Assembly (NCBI GenBank): GCA_964537055.1
Contig: CAZHYV010000006.1
Coordinates: 159,587 to 223,586, forward strand
Reading direction: 5' to 3'
Source of the DNA: CAZHYV01 sp964537055
GTDB lineage: Bacteria > Myxococcota_A > Polyangia > Palsa-1104 > JAEUJZ01
Length of the DNA stretch: 64,000 nucleotides
Positions 17,354-25,893 of the stretch are shown piece after piece. Position numbers and translations under genes: made by a program. The notes beneath the pieces are model-generated. The model was not told the DNA's origin. It worked only from the letters and a program-made list of their open reading frames with translations, and made no database searches. Position 1 is the first letter of the stretch. The number at the start of each line of letters is the position of its first letter.

Positions 17354-18706
17354 ATGCGTCAAATTTGTATGATCTCGGCTTTGATGAACATGTTCTTCAT
17401 TTGTGGCATAGGAAGGGCAGCTCCCCTTCAGATGGACCCGAGCGAAGCGGTAGCTAAGCCAAGAACAGATTCGGGGAGAGGCCTGTGCGGAACCGCCGTG
17501 CACGCAAAGTATATAGGAATGCCACCCATGCCACCCTTTCAGACGTTGAACGAGGCAGAAAAAGTTCTCTATTATCCTCGTGGAGACATGCGCCTCTCGA
17601 ATAGGCCTCCCGAAAATAAAGTGCAGCGAACGTTTGCCCAGGTCAACCTTTCCTTGCCAAAAATTATGGGGTATTTTGGCTTTACTAACCGAATTCTGCT
17701 TCCCTATGCTTTTGATCCTCAGGCAAATCCCCTCGGGGACAATGTCTGGATCGCTCTCAGATTAAGAGGGTACTTGAATATAACCAAGCCTGGGATAGTA
17801 ACGTATCTACTCAGCTGTGCCAAGCAGTGTCGACTCTTACTTGGTACATCAAGAAAGCTTGTGATTGAATCCAACCCTGTCGAGCTAGAGCATCATATTG
17901 CAAGACAGGTAGAATTTAAAGAAGTAGGCCTTTACCCTGTTGAAATTCTCTATTATCAAGATGCCACTGATGTTAATGCCTATCTAGAGTGGGCGCATGC
18001 TAATTCTGCACAACCTGAGGGGCCGGGGATTCCAAAAAATATGATCGCAAACTACAGCCTGGTGCCTACCACTGATCTGTTCAGCGATGTCTCCAGATTT
18101 TCGTTTTCTTGCGAAGAATGCCCAACCCAAATGCCACTTCCCGCCAGCCCCTGTCAAAGCAACCTGCAAAAACCAGGCAGCACGACCTGCCAAAACGGAC
18201 TCTGTACCCCCTGCCAAACTGCCCGGTACTGCGGGGCCACCTGTAGTCCTTGCCCGTTGAATCAAGTTTGTGGCGTCGACGGTTGTGTAGGGTGTATAAC
18301 TGACGAAAGCTGCCAAGGATTGATTTGCCAAAGTCCAGAGCAAATCTGTGTAACTCCAGGGCGGTGTACGCGACAAGAGGATTGCCAAGCAGGTTTTCTC
18401 TGTGACGTCACGCAAAAAAGCTGTGTGCCCCAGGTCTCTTGTACGAGCGATAGCATGTGTCCAAGCGGAAGAATTTGTGACCTAAGGAGACAGCTTTGCG
18501 TATTGAAACCACGATCCTGCGAGCAGACGTGCTTCCCTAAGCAATTCTGTGATAGTGATGGGCTTTGTAAATTACAAGGACCCGAGACGCTCACGGGTGG
18601 GTTAGGGTGCCAGACTCTTCCAAATTCCGCTATGGGCATGCTTGGGGTTGCCTTTTTCGTGTTGGCCTACGGGATGATGTTTGCAGGCCGTCGGAAGCCT
18701 TTGTAG
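17354..18706 (+). CDS. exported Cys-rich protein with MYXO-CTERM-like tail
   Basis: A 450-residue protein. The chosen ATG has GGAAGGA upstream and is followed by a signal peptide ending near GRAAP. Residues of about 30-250 form an N-terminal globular domain resembling DUF2330-type secreted domains. From about residue 255 comes a cysteine-rich region with repeated modules; the units at about 338 and 363 have the pattern C-x5-C-x5-C-x6-C. The C-terminus is LGC, a 20-residue transmembrane segment and RRK, the layout of the MYXO-CTERM sorting signal of Myxococcota. The protein is therefore probably sorted to the cell surface. The role is unknown. Confidence 0.8.
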   Translation: MRQICMISALMNMFFICGIGRAAPLQMDPSEAVAKPRTDSGRGLCGTAVHAKYIGMPPMPPFQTLNEAEKVLYYPRGDMRLSNRPPENKVQRTFAQVNLSLPKIMGYFGFTNRILLPYAFDPQANPLGDNVWIALRLRGYLNITKPGIVTYLLSCAKQCRLLLGTSRKLVIESNPVELEHHIARQVEFKEVGLYPVEILYYQDATDVNAYLEWAHANSAQPEGPGIPKNMIANYSLVPTTDLFSDVSRFSFSCEECPTQMPLPASPCQSNLQKPGSTTCQNGLCTPCQTARYCGATCSPCPLNQVCGVDGCVGCITDESCQGLICQSPEQICVTPGRCTRQEDCQAGFLCDVTQKSCVPQVSCTSDSMCPSGRICDLRRQLCVLKPRSCEQTCFPKQFCDSDGLCKLQGPETLTGGLGCQTLPNSAMGMLGVAFFVLAYGMMFAGRRKPL

Positions 18707-18764
18707 AGAAGTTTGATTAGGGTAGGCAATTTGAGGCTGGGGTAGAGCAACATAAGCTGAATAT

Positions 18765-18792
18765 TTGACCTGCCTTCAACAAAAGATACGAT
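18765..18792 (+). promoter_or_regulatory. candidate sigma-70-type promoter of the OmpA/TSP3 gene
   Basis: TTGACC at 18765-18770 and TACGAT at 18787-18792 are separated by 16 bases, ending about 30 bases before the start codon. The match to consensus is 5/6 and 4/6. Confidence 0.45.
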
Positions 18793-18822
18793 ATGAATGC
18801 TTAGCAGCAGGGAAAAGGAATC

Positions 18823-20478
18823 ATGAAAAACCGAATCAAACAATTGGGACTTCTTCTGGTAGGGCTGGCTTTTTCTGTAGGCTCTTTCTCGGAGGTGTGG
18901 GCTGCAGGATTCAATGCACAAACTCTGAATCCAGCTTTGGGCCCAGAGAATATCCTTACTGTCGATGGAACGCAAACTTCAGGAAAGTGGAAGCCGCTGG
19001 CCCAGGGCCTTTTTGAATGGGCTTACAGGCCCCTGGTGTTTATAAACCCCATGAGTGGGGCTATAGATTCTCTCCACGTGCCCCATATGTCTACCCTGCA
19101 TTTGATGGGGGGCCTGGGTTTTACAAGCTGGTTCCAGTTGGGCCTTGATATTCCCATCGTACTCTACCAAGGGGCCCCAAGTCGATTAGACGGCGCTTCG
19201 GGGATAGGACCTGTGCCGTTTCCCTTCGGCATTGGAGATATTCGGTTGGTGGCAAAATTCCGCCTTCTTCAGAACCAAGAAGGTGGCTTTGGAATCGCGG
19301 CCGTGCCTCAGTTTCTTGCTCCCACAGGGGTGGGTATCTCTTATCGAGGGAACGATGCTTTTGTGCTTGAGCCCATCCGGTTTGCGTTTGAGTATCGGAG
19401 CCAAAAAGGTGCTTTTGTTGCATTAAATCTAAGCTTCTTATTTCGCACCAGTGATCAGTGGTTTGGGGAAACCATGGTCTCGCACCAATTTCGCTTCGGG
19501 ATAGGGGGGTATGTTCCCGTGCTCAAATCGGTTGGGATTTTTGCAGAACTCACGGGTGCGGTCGGTCTTATCAATGGTCCAAGAACCTATGCGCCGTTTG
19601 AGAGCTCGGCAGGGGTACGATGGATCGATCAAAAAACCAGTATCAGTGTCAGCGGCGGATTTGCTTTGGCAATAACACAAACTCCGGGCACAGCGCACCG
19701 CATCTTTTTGGGAGTTGGGTGGGCCCCGATGGCACAGATTCAAAAGGAGCCTCCGCCACGGCGGGAACCTCCACCCCCATCCGATCGAGACCGAGATGGG
19801 TTGATTGATCCTATAGATGATTGCCCTGATGAGCCGGGCCCTAAAGACCTTAACGGATGTCCGGATCGTGACCTTGATAAGATCCCTGACCGAAAAGACA
19901 AATGTCCTGATACGCCAGGGCTTCCCGAGTTTGAAGGATGCGCCGATCGCGATAAAGATGGTCTGCCCGATCCTCAGGATGAATGTCCCGAAGTGCCAGG
20001 CCCCAAAGAGCTCAAGGGATGTCCAGATAGCGATCAGGACGAGATTCCGGATAACCTGGATAAGTGTCCGGACAAAGCGGGCCCCAAACCAGAGGGTTGT
20101 CCCCTGGAGAGGAAATATATCTCAATAACGCAGCAAAAAATTGTACTTTTGCAAAAGATTTTGTTTGCCACTAACCAAGATAAAATTCGGCCGGGCTCCT
20201 ACCCACTTTTGGACGAGGTTGTTGCTGTATTAAAGGAACGACCCCTCATGAAGATTCTTATTGAAGGCCATACCGACAACCGGGGGCAGTTAGAGTATAA
20301 CATCGAGCTGTCCAGGAAGCGGGCAAAGGCTGTCTTGGATTATTTAGTACAGCACGGGATTGAGCCCTCTCGACTGAGCAGTGAAGGGTATGGACCTACG
20401 CGGCCCATTGCTGATAATGCCACGCCCGAGGGGCAAGACAAAAATCGTCGCACCGAGTTTACAATTTTACATCAATAG
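18823..20478 (+). CDS. OmpA-family outer-membrane protein with TSP3-type calcium repeats
   Basis: A 551-residue protein with a signal peptide ending near VWAAG, a roughly 290-residue beta-barrel-like domain, a Pro/Arg linker, four Asp-rich thrombospondin type-3-like repeats (DRDRDGLIDPIDDCPD and variants, about residues 322-425) and a C-terminal OmpA peptidoglycan-binding domain (ILIEGHTDNRG, then RAKAVLDYL and NRRTEF). Such proteins tie the outer membrane to peptidoglycan, and the Asp repeats probably bind calcium. An AAAAGGA ribosome site precedes the ATG. Confidence 0.92.
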   Translation: MKNRIKQLGLLLVGLAFSVGSFSEVWAAGFNAQTLNPALGPENILTVDGTQTSGKWKPLAQGLFEWAYRPLVFINPMSGAIDSLHVPHMSTLHLMGGLGFTSWFQLGLDIPIVLYQGAPSRLDGASGIGPVPFPFGIGDIRLVAKFRLLQNQEGGFGIAAVPQFLAPTGVGISYRGNDAFVLEPIRFAFEYRSQKGAFVALNLSFLFRTSDQWFGETMVSHQFRFGIGGYVPVLKSVGIFAELTGAVGLINGPRTYAPFESSAGVRWIDQKTSISVSGGFALAITQTPGTAHRIFLGVGWAPMAQIQKEPPPRREPPPPSDRDRDGLIDPIDDCPDEPGPKDLNGCPDRDLDKIPDRKDKCPDTPGLPEFEGCADRDKDGLPDPQDECPEVPGPKELKGCPDSDQDEIPDNLDKCPDKAGPKPEGCPLERKYISITQQKIVLLQKILFATNQDKIRPGSYPLLDEVVAVLKERPLMKILIEGHTDNRGQLEYNIELSRKRAKAVLDYLVQHGIEPSRLSSEGYGPTRPIADNATPEGQDKNRRTEFTILHQ

Positions 20479-20590
20479 CCAGGGTCCGTTTTGTGCGCCT
20501 GTGCGTCTGGAAAGTTTAGGTGTTTTCTCTAAGAGGAATGCTCAAAACGTAAAAAAGCGCCTGGCTTTCAATTTCGACGTCGTGGTTTGA

Positions 20591-20998
20591 TCAGACGAAA
20601 CCATGTTCCCTAAGCCATTGTTCTTGCGGCGGAATTCGCTGAACAATATCAAGAAGCACGCCATCTGGTGATACTGCAATAAAATGTCGTTGTCCCCACG
20701 GTTCATCCCGCATTGGCTCAACAATACGTACGCCTGCTTTTAAAAACTGCTGCTCTACTTCTGCAACCTCGGGAACCACAAAGGCAAGCACAACTCCTGA
20801 GATGTCCCTATGACTCTTGGGCGCGCTTGGGTGAGTACGCATCCAGAGGTCAAGTGTGCTCCCACTTGAGGGATGACGTAAGCTCACAAACCAGCCGATG
20901 TTGATAACCTCCTCAAACCCCAAGACGTCGACATAGAAGTTACGACTAAGGACAACATCACTCGTCAGCAAAACGGTCGTTTGTTGCTTAATTTCCAT
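20591..20998 (-). CDS. VOC (glyoxalase/bleomycin-resistance fold) protein
   Basis: A 135-residue protein with the paired beta-alpha-beta-beta-beta fold of the VOC superfamily: LSRNFYVDVLGFEEV near the start, GSTLDLWM in the middle, and WGQRHFIAVSPDGVLLDIVQ in the second half. The start is set at the ATG before EIKQQT; a GTG 18 bases upstream is also open. Metal-binding residues are not all evident, so catalysis cannot be assumed. It converges with the OmpA/TSP3 gene. Confidence 0.8.
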   Translation of the reverse strand: MEIKQQTTVLLTSDVVLSRNFYVDVLGFEEVINIGWFVSLRHPSSGSTLDLWMRTHPSAPKSHRDISGVVLAFVVPEVAEVEQQFLKAGVRIVEPMRDEPWGQRHFIAVSPDGVLLDIVQRIPPQEQWLREHGFV

Positions 20999-21108
20999 TG
21001 CTGAGATGGGTACCACTTCGCTTGTTTCCTGTCAATGTACAGGATGGATGGTTTCATCGAAATGAGCTTATGTTCATGGAAACGTAAAACACACTCAGAC
21101 ATCAATGT

Positions 21109-21954
21109 TTAATATCGATAGAGAGGAGGAGGGTCTTTGGGCTTAGATCCTTTTTCTTCAAAGGTTTTCTTGATCCAGGACAGCAAAGACTCTGCGGCCA
21201 GGTGCCAACGGGTATCTAACATTACGTCATGAGCTAAGTTTGGAATTACTTCTTTGGTGGCCTGATGCAGAGAAGCCAAAAGATCAATGTCTGAGGGATG
21301 GACAAGGGTATCATTGCCCGCACCTACGACAAGGCAGGGGACTCCTTTTCGAGGGGGGTGATGGAACAGATTTCTCCGTTGAATCTGAAAGAGAACAGGG
21401 ATGGATTCATCCTGGAAGAGCTGAGCGTACTCTTCGATCTTGTCCTGGGGCATGTCTTCGCTAAAGAATGCCTCTTTAGTGCGCTCTGGCGTTTGCACAA
21501 GGGCATGGGGCCGTTTAAGAAATTGCATTTCTAGGTAAGAACGAAAATGATGTTTTACAAAATGCCAAAACGGTTGGAAACGATGTTTTGCCTTAAAGGC
21601 ACAACGAGGTGCCAAAAGAGCCAGTCCTGCTACGTGGTGGTATTGGGCATATCCCTGTGCCACAACGGCACCCATCGAATGCCCGACCAAAATAGGCAAC
21701 CTAGATGCAAGCTGAGTCACTTGGGTGACATCTGCTACGTAATCACGAAACCGAACTTTTTGTAGGTCGACCAAGCGGGACCTTCCGTGTCCTCGCAGAC
21801 TTAGGGCCAAACACTCAAATCCTCGTTCGAGAAAGAAGGGGAGGAAGTGTTCTTTCCAGCACCAGGCGGCATGGAACTCACCGTGAATAAAAAACAACGG
21901 TGGATACCGGTTTGGTTTTTCTGGACGCACATGGACAACTTCAAGCCCAATCAT
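21109..21954 (-). CDS. alpha/beta-hydrolase
   Basis: A 281-residue cytoplasmic hydrolase. The oxyanion-side motif FIHGEFHAAWCW comes early, the nucleophile elbow is VGHSMGAV, and a late GAGNDTLVHP and NLAHDVML supply candidate Asp and His of the triad. The fold suits an esterase, lipase or haloperoxidase-like enzyme; the substrate is unknown. It stands alone upstream of the VOC gene on the same strand, 110 bases away. Confidence 0.87.
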   Translation of the reverse strand: MIGLEVVHVRPEKPNRYPPLFFIHGEFHAAWCWKEHFLPFFLERGFECLALSLRGHGRSRLVDLQKVRFRDYVADVTQVTQLASRLPILVGHSMGAVVAQGYAQYHHVAGLALLAPRCAFKAKHRFQPFWHFVKHHFRSYLEMQFLKRPHALVQTPERTKEAFFSEDMPQDKIEEYAQLFQDESIPVLFQIQRRNLFHHPPRKGVPCLVVGAGNDTLVHPSDIDLLASLHQATKEVIPNLAHDVMLDTRWHLAAESLLSWIKKTFEEKGSKPKDPPPLYRY

Positions 21955-22076
21955 ACGTTTATTCTAGAGACAATTTTAGAGATTAGCAATGGAGAGGTAA
22001 AAAAATCCGCAGGGGAAACTTTGGGATCTACTGTAGGCGACCCGAGGTGATTTAAGAAAGAGGATGGCCTGAGAAA

Positions 22077-23963
22077 CTAAAACTTGACGGAAAAACCGAC
22101 GCGTCCGTAAAGGGCGCCCGCGGCTCCTAGCGTATCGCTGACGGGAGCGATACGGTTAAACTTCTCGGTGTAGGCATGACGCTCGTTCTGGAAGGGAGTC
22201 CAATCTAGGGTAGCATACATCCCAAATCTTCTTGAGAACTGGACCTCAAGCGCAAGCTGGATAAAAAATCGTACCCCGATGAACTGTCCTAAAATGGGTG
22301 TGCCTTGAAGTCGATATTCATCGCGGACATCACCCACTTGGTACCCTGGAGGGATGATATCGCCCGCTTTATATCGATAGGACGGGTTTGGATTATTGAA
22401 ATTGGCAGCCGCAGCCATAGGGTTAGGTCCGCTTCTATCACCATTTTGTACTCCAAAATTGTCAAGGCCGTAGCAACGATCATTGATGCTTTCAAAACGC
22501 TGGGCTGGATTTCTGGGGTTTAGGTAAGCGTCTCGTGTGCCGGGATCTGGATTTTCTTCCATATAACGAAGTAACTGCGCTTCTGTAGGGCAGTTCTGAT
22601 CAGAGTATACTTCAAGATAAGGGCGAAGGGTAAAGCGGATCCTTCCATTTGCTGAGCTGAAGGTGATGGGAGCCCCAAGCTCAAACGAACCCGTGACACG
22701 GTTTCTAGGACCACCACCACCACCACCGTACAGATCTAAACCAAAAGAGGTTGGACCAATATCGCCAAACTGAAATTTTACCAAGGCCCCTAGGGTGTTC
22801 ATATATCCATTGGTTCTAAATTCCAGTCCAAGTGCCACCCCTTTGTCTTCCTTTTTATAAACGCCTAGCAAAAGACGAAGATTTCCAACATGCGGCCAAC
22901 CGCTTCCGAAGTCAAAGCTTCCCCGTCCGGCTGGTGGAGTCACTGCAGAAAACGAAGAGTAGCTTCTTAAAATCTCGCCAACATCATCGCTTGCAGCGAT
23001 ATCTTCAGCCTCTAAAACAATGTCTGTAAGGTTCTGCACTTTGTTTGTTGTAGGATCGATGGTAACCTTTACATGCTGAGCTTGATATCCATCTTTATCG
23101 ACGGTGATTTCATGGGGACCTGCTTCAACTTTGTCAAGGTATAAAGGAGTAAATCCTACCTCTTTATTATCGATAAGGACTTTGGCCTTGTTCGGGTGCG
23201 AATCAATAAACAATTTGCCCGTATTTTCTAATTTCAAAGTAAGATCGTGGATTTCTCCCGCACGAAGTGGGAACGTTTGTTCCATCCGCCCGGCTGCATT
23301 GTAAGCCACAAATGTTACTTTTTCTGCTGCTGGAAATTTGAGTCCGCCCGGTGAAGCAAGCTGGGATTCCATTCCATCATAGTTTCGCCCGTCGATAATA
23401 TAGTGAACACCGCTTACTCCAGGGGGCTTAATAAGGCGGAGTGTGCCTAACCCAGAAACGAGGCTCTTCCCCGTTTTAAAATCTACCTGCAACGTGAGCG
23501 TTTTGTTTGATTCAATGACAACCGTTTTCTTCTGGACGGGAAAATCTGGGGCTACTACCTGAATCTCGTATTCCCCTGGATTTAAGTCAGAAATGGTTTG
23601 GCTTGCAGGAAATCGTAGATTACCAATGACGACTTCTGCACCAGGAATTGTAACGATATGGAGAGAACCAGGAGGTCCGCTTGGTGTTGGTGCTGGGGCT
23701 GGTTTTGGTGGAGCCACAACAGGAGCCGGTTGAGGTTTTGGTGCTGGAGCAGGGATCGCAACCTGTGTTGGCGCAGGTTTTGGAGTTGGTGTGTTAGTTG
23801 CCGGAGTGGGGGCAGGCGTGCGAAGTTTTTTCTTTACTACGGGCTTTTTCGCTGCCGGCTTTTGTGCACCTTTGGCTACACCCAAGCTGACTGAGGGTGA
23901 TACAATAGTTAAACCAAGCATCAGTGACGTTGTTACGAGGACTTTTGAAATAGAACGAGGCAT
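22077..23963 (-). CDS. PEGA-domain outer-membrane beta-barrel protein with Pro-rich linker
   Basis: A 628-residue protein. The start is the ATG with AAAGGGA upstream; it gives a signal peptide (SKVLVTTSLMLGLTIV). About 65 residues rich in Pro/Ala/Lys follow, then a PEGA-like domain (SLHIVTIPGAEVVIG), a middle domain, and a second PEGA domain (KLFIDSHPNKAKVLID, GFTPLYLDKV). The C-terminal 260 residues are Gly-rich with alternating strands and end in VGFSVKF, a terminal Phe typical of outer-membrane barrels. The combination of a wall-spanning Pro linker, PEGA domains and a barrel suggests an envelope scaffold or adhesin. The function is not known. Confidence 0.8.
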   Translation of the reverse strand: MPRSISKVLVTTSLMLGLTIVSPSVSLGVAKGAQKPAAKKPVVKKKLRTPAPTPATNTPTPKPAPTQVAIPAPAPKPQPAPVVAPPKPAPAPTPSGPPGSLHIVTIPGAEVVIGNLRFPASQTISDLNPGEYEIQVVAPDFPVQKKTVVIESNKTLTLQVDFKTGKSLVSGLGTLRLIKPPGVSGVHYIIDGRNYDGMESQLASPGGLKFPAAEKVTFVAYNAAGRMEQTFPLRAGEIHDLTLKLENTGKLFIDSHPNKAKVLIDNKEVGFTPLYLDKVEAGPHEITVDKDGYQAQHVKVTIDPTTNKVQNLTDIVLEAEDIAASDDVGEILRSYSSFSAVTPPAGRGSFDFGSGWPHVGNLRLLLGVYKKEDKGVALGLEFRTNGYMNTLGALVKFQFGDIGPTSFGLDLYGGGGGGPRNRVTGSFELGAPITFSSANGRIRFTLRPYLEVYSDQNCPTEAQLLRYMEENPDPGTRDAYLNPRNPAQRFESINDRCYGLDNFGVQNGDRSGPNPMAAAANFNNPNPSYRYKAGDIIPPGYQVGDVRDEYRLQGTPILGQFIGVRFFIQLALEVQFSRRFGMYATLDWTPFQNERHAYTEKFNRIAPVSDTLGAAGALYGRVGFSVKF

Positions 23964-24472
23964 TAGGTTCCCTTTGGTAAAACTCATCAAATTATTCTGA
24001 TTCCCGAATGAAACGGTTTTATGGAGAGGCACCATGGTTTTTATAGTGATGTCTCCAACAAAGTTTTTGTCATTTTTTAGAGGAAAAAGCAATACTTTTG
24101 ATGTAGGTGCTAAATACGATTCGTGTTTTATAGGGTAGTTAGGTAGATAGAATTGCAAAAGAAAGCGATATTAAAAACGATGCCAAACCTTGATAAGAAA
24201 GGCTTCCTCTTGCTTGTTCACCGTCTGTAGTCAGAAGAACTAGTTCGATTCTAAAGATACTCTTCTTGCATTTCTAGCCTGAGGAGATGTAATAATAGCC
24301 AACTTTTAAAATGCACGATCAGCCCAAAAGAATAAAAACTCTATGTCAAAACTTTCCTCAAGAAAGTTTACGAAGCATTCATCCATTGCTATCTTTAGCA
24401 ATCTAAGACTAGCATGAGGGTGAGGAAACATAGAAAAATGGTTTATGGAGAGTGCGAAAAGAAAGGTATCCT
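23964..24472 (+). other. 509-base divergent intergenic region
   Basis: This is the gap between the PEGA gene (left, minus) and nuoA (right, plus). It is AT-rich and holds no convincing gene; the open frame extending the PEGA gene upstream lacks coding character. It should contain promoters for both directions; one nuo candidate is annotated separately. Confidence 0.6.
24266..24295 (+). promoter_or_regulatory. candidate promoter of the nuo operon
   Basis: TTGCAT (24266-24271) and TAATAA (24290-24295) are separated by 18 bases, about 180 bases before nuoA. The -35 and -10 boxes match consensus moderately. The long leader would leave room for regulation. Confidence 0.4.
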
Positions 24473-24832
24473 ATGATGGAAGATTATACATCGACCTTGG
24501 TAGCGATCTTTTTTGGGATCGGCTTTTCCTGCTTATTTCTTATTCTTGCGATGTTTCTAGGTCCTAAACGAGGGGGTGCTGCAAAGCTAGCACCCTTTGA
24601 ATGTGGTTCAGAACCGATTGGATCTCCGCGAGTTAGGTTTTCTGTAAAGTTCTATCAAGTAGCTATTTTATTTTTAATATTTGATATTGAAGCTGCATTT
24701 TTGTACCCATGGGCGACTTATTTCCACAATAGCCCTTCTCTATTTCTGTTGGTAGAAATGCTTGTCTTTTTAGGCACCTTAATCGCAGCTCTTACGTATG
24801 TTTGGCGCAAACGTGCCATTGGATGGGGGTAA
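24473..24832 (+). CDS. nuoA: NADH-quinone oxidoreductase subunit A
   Basis: A 119-residue membrane subunit of complex I with three transmembrane helices. It has the conserved FECGSEPIGSPRVRFSVKFY loop and the acidic second helix ILFLIFDIEAAFLYPWA. GAAAGG lies before the ATG at 24473; a second ATG follows at once. It is the first gene of nuoABCDGHI. Confidence 0.95.
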   Translation: MMEDYTSTLVAIFFGIGFSCLFLILAMFLGPKRGGAAKLAPFECGSEPIGSPRVRFSVKFYQVAILFLIFDIEAAFLYPWATYFHNSPSLFLLVEMLVFLGTLIAALTYVWRKRAIGWG

Positions 24833-24843
24833 GGAATTGTTCT

Positions 24844-25359
24844 ATGGCTGAGACGTACACTTCGAAATTTGAAGATGCCTTAAGCTGGGCAAGAAAGTAC
24901 TCATTGTTCAGCTATCCTTTTGTCACTGCATGCTGCGGTATGGAATATATGGCGACAGCGGGTTCCAAATATGATATCGCTCGGTTTGGTGCTGAGTTTC
25001 CTCGATTCTCTCCCAGACAGGCAGATTTGCTCTTTGTCGTGGGGACCATTGTTGAAAAACAAGCCCCTGTCTTGAGAAGGATTTGGGAACAGATGGCGGA
25101 ACCCAAATGGGTCATTGCTTTTGGTGTTTGCGCCTCGACAGGTGGATTTTACCAAAATTATAGCAGCGTGCCTGGGGCAGACCAGATCATTCCGGTGGAT
25201 GTTTATATCCCAGGGTGTCCACCAAGGCCAGAGCAGGTGCTTGATGGACTGATGCTTCTCCAGAAGAAAATCCAAGAAGGAAGCACCTGGGTACAAAAGC
25301 GAGATTTGCAGGAAAAGCAAATGAAGAAACAGGGAATTCATCTTCCCATTGTGAAATAG
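24844..25359 (+). CDS. nuoB: NADH-quinone oxidoreductase subunit B
   Basis: A 171-residue peripheral subunit that ligates the terminal cluster N2. ACCGMEYM holds the paired cysteines, GVCASTGGFY and PGCPPRPEQVLDGL supply the others. The start at 24844 has a TAAGGA ribosome site; the frame is open upstream into nuoA, but those codons are not needed. The C-terminus is followed by a 3-base gap to nuoC. Confidence 0.96.
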   Translation: MAETYTSKFEDALSWARKYSLFSYPFVTACCGMEYMATAGSKYDIARFGAEFPRFSPRQADLLFVVGTIVEKQAPVLRRIWEQMAEPKWVIAFGVCASTGGFYQNYSSVPGADQIIPVDVYIPGCPPRPEQVLDGLMLLQKKIQEGSTWVQKRDLQEKQMKKQGIHLPIVK

Positions 25360-25362
25360 ACT

Positions 25363-25893
25363 ATGAGTAAAGCAGATCTTGATCAATTTGTTTCTCAATT
25401 TGGTAAAGAGGTCATTCTCTCGACCCATCATCATCAAGGCGACGAAACTGCGATGATCGTCGCGTCTCAATTGATCCCGGCCATGCGGTTTTTAAAGAAC
25501 CAAATGGGGTATGATTTTTTGGTTGATATTACTGCCGTTGACTACTGGGGTCGTGCCGAGGCTCGATTTGAGGTTGTCTATCACCTTCGATCGATGAGGA
25601 CGGGCGCCAGACTACGGATCAAAGTGCCCCTCATGGAACCAGAAGATGGACAGGCTCCCTCAATCGAAAGCATTGTGCCTTTGTGGCCCGCGGCGAATTG
25701 GCTTGAGAGGGAGGTCTGGGACTTGTACGGGATTCAATTTATGGGACACCCTGACCTTCGAAGAATTCTGCTCTATGAAGAATTTGTGGGATATCCCTTA
25801 CGAAAAGATTATCCCAAAGAAAAAAGACAACCTCTGGTTCGAAGAGAGAATTTACTCCCTGCGAATGAAGATCCAAGAGGGACGGTAGAATGA
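25363..25893 (+). CDS. nuoC: NADH-quinone oxidoreductase subunit C
   Basis: A 176-residue hydrophilic subunit, the 30-kDa type. Signatures are YDFLVDITAVDYWG near residue 50 and WLEREVWDLYGIQFMGHPDLRRILL, with YPLRKDYP near the end. It is a separate gene, not fused to nuoD as in E. coli. Its stop overlaps the nuoD start by four bases. Confidence 0.95.
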   Translation: MSKADLDQFVSQFGKEVILSTHHHQGDETAMIVASQLIPAMRFLKNQMGYDFLVDITAVDYWGRAEARFEVVYHLRSMRTGARLRIKVPLMEPEDGQAPSIESIVPLWPAANWLEREVWDLYGIQFMGHPDLRRILLYEEFVGYPLRKDYPKEKRQPLVRRENLLPANEDPRGTVE

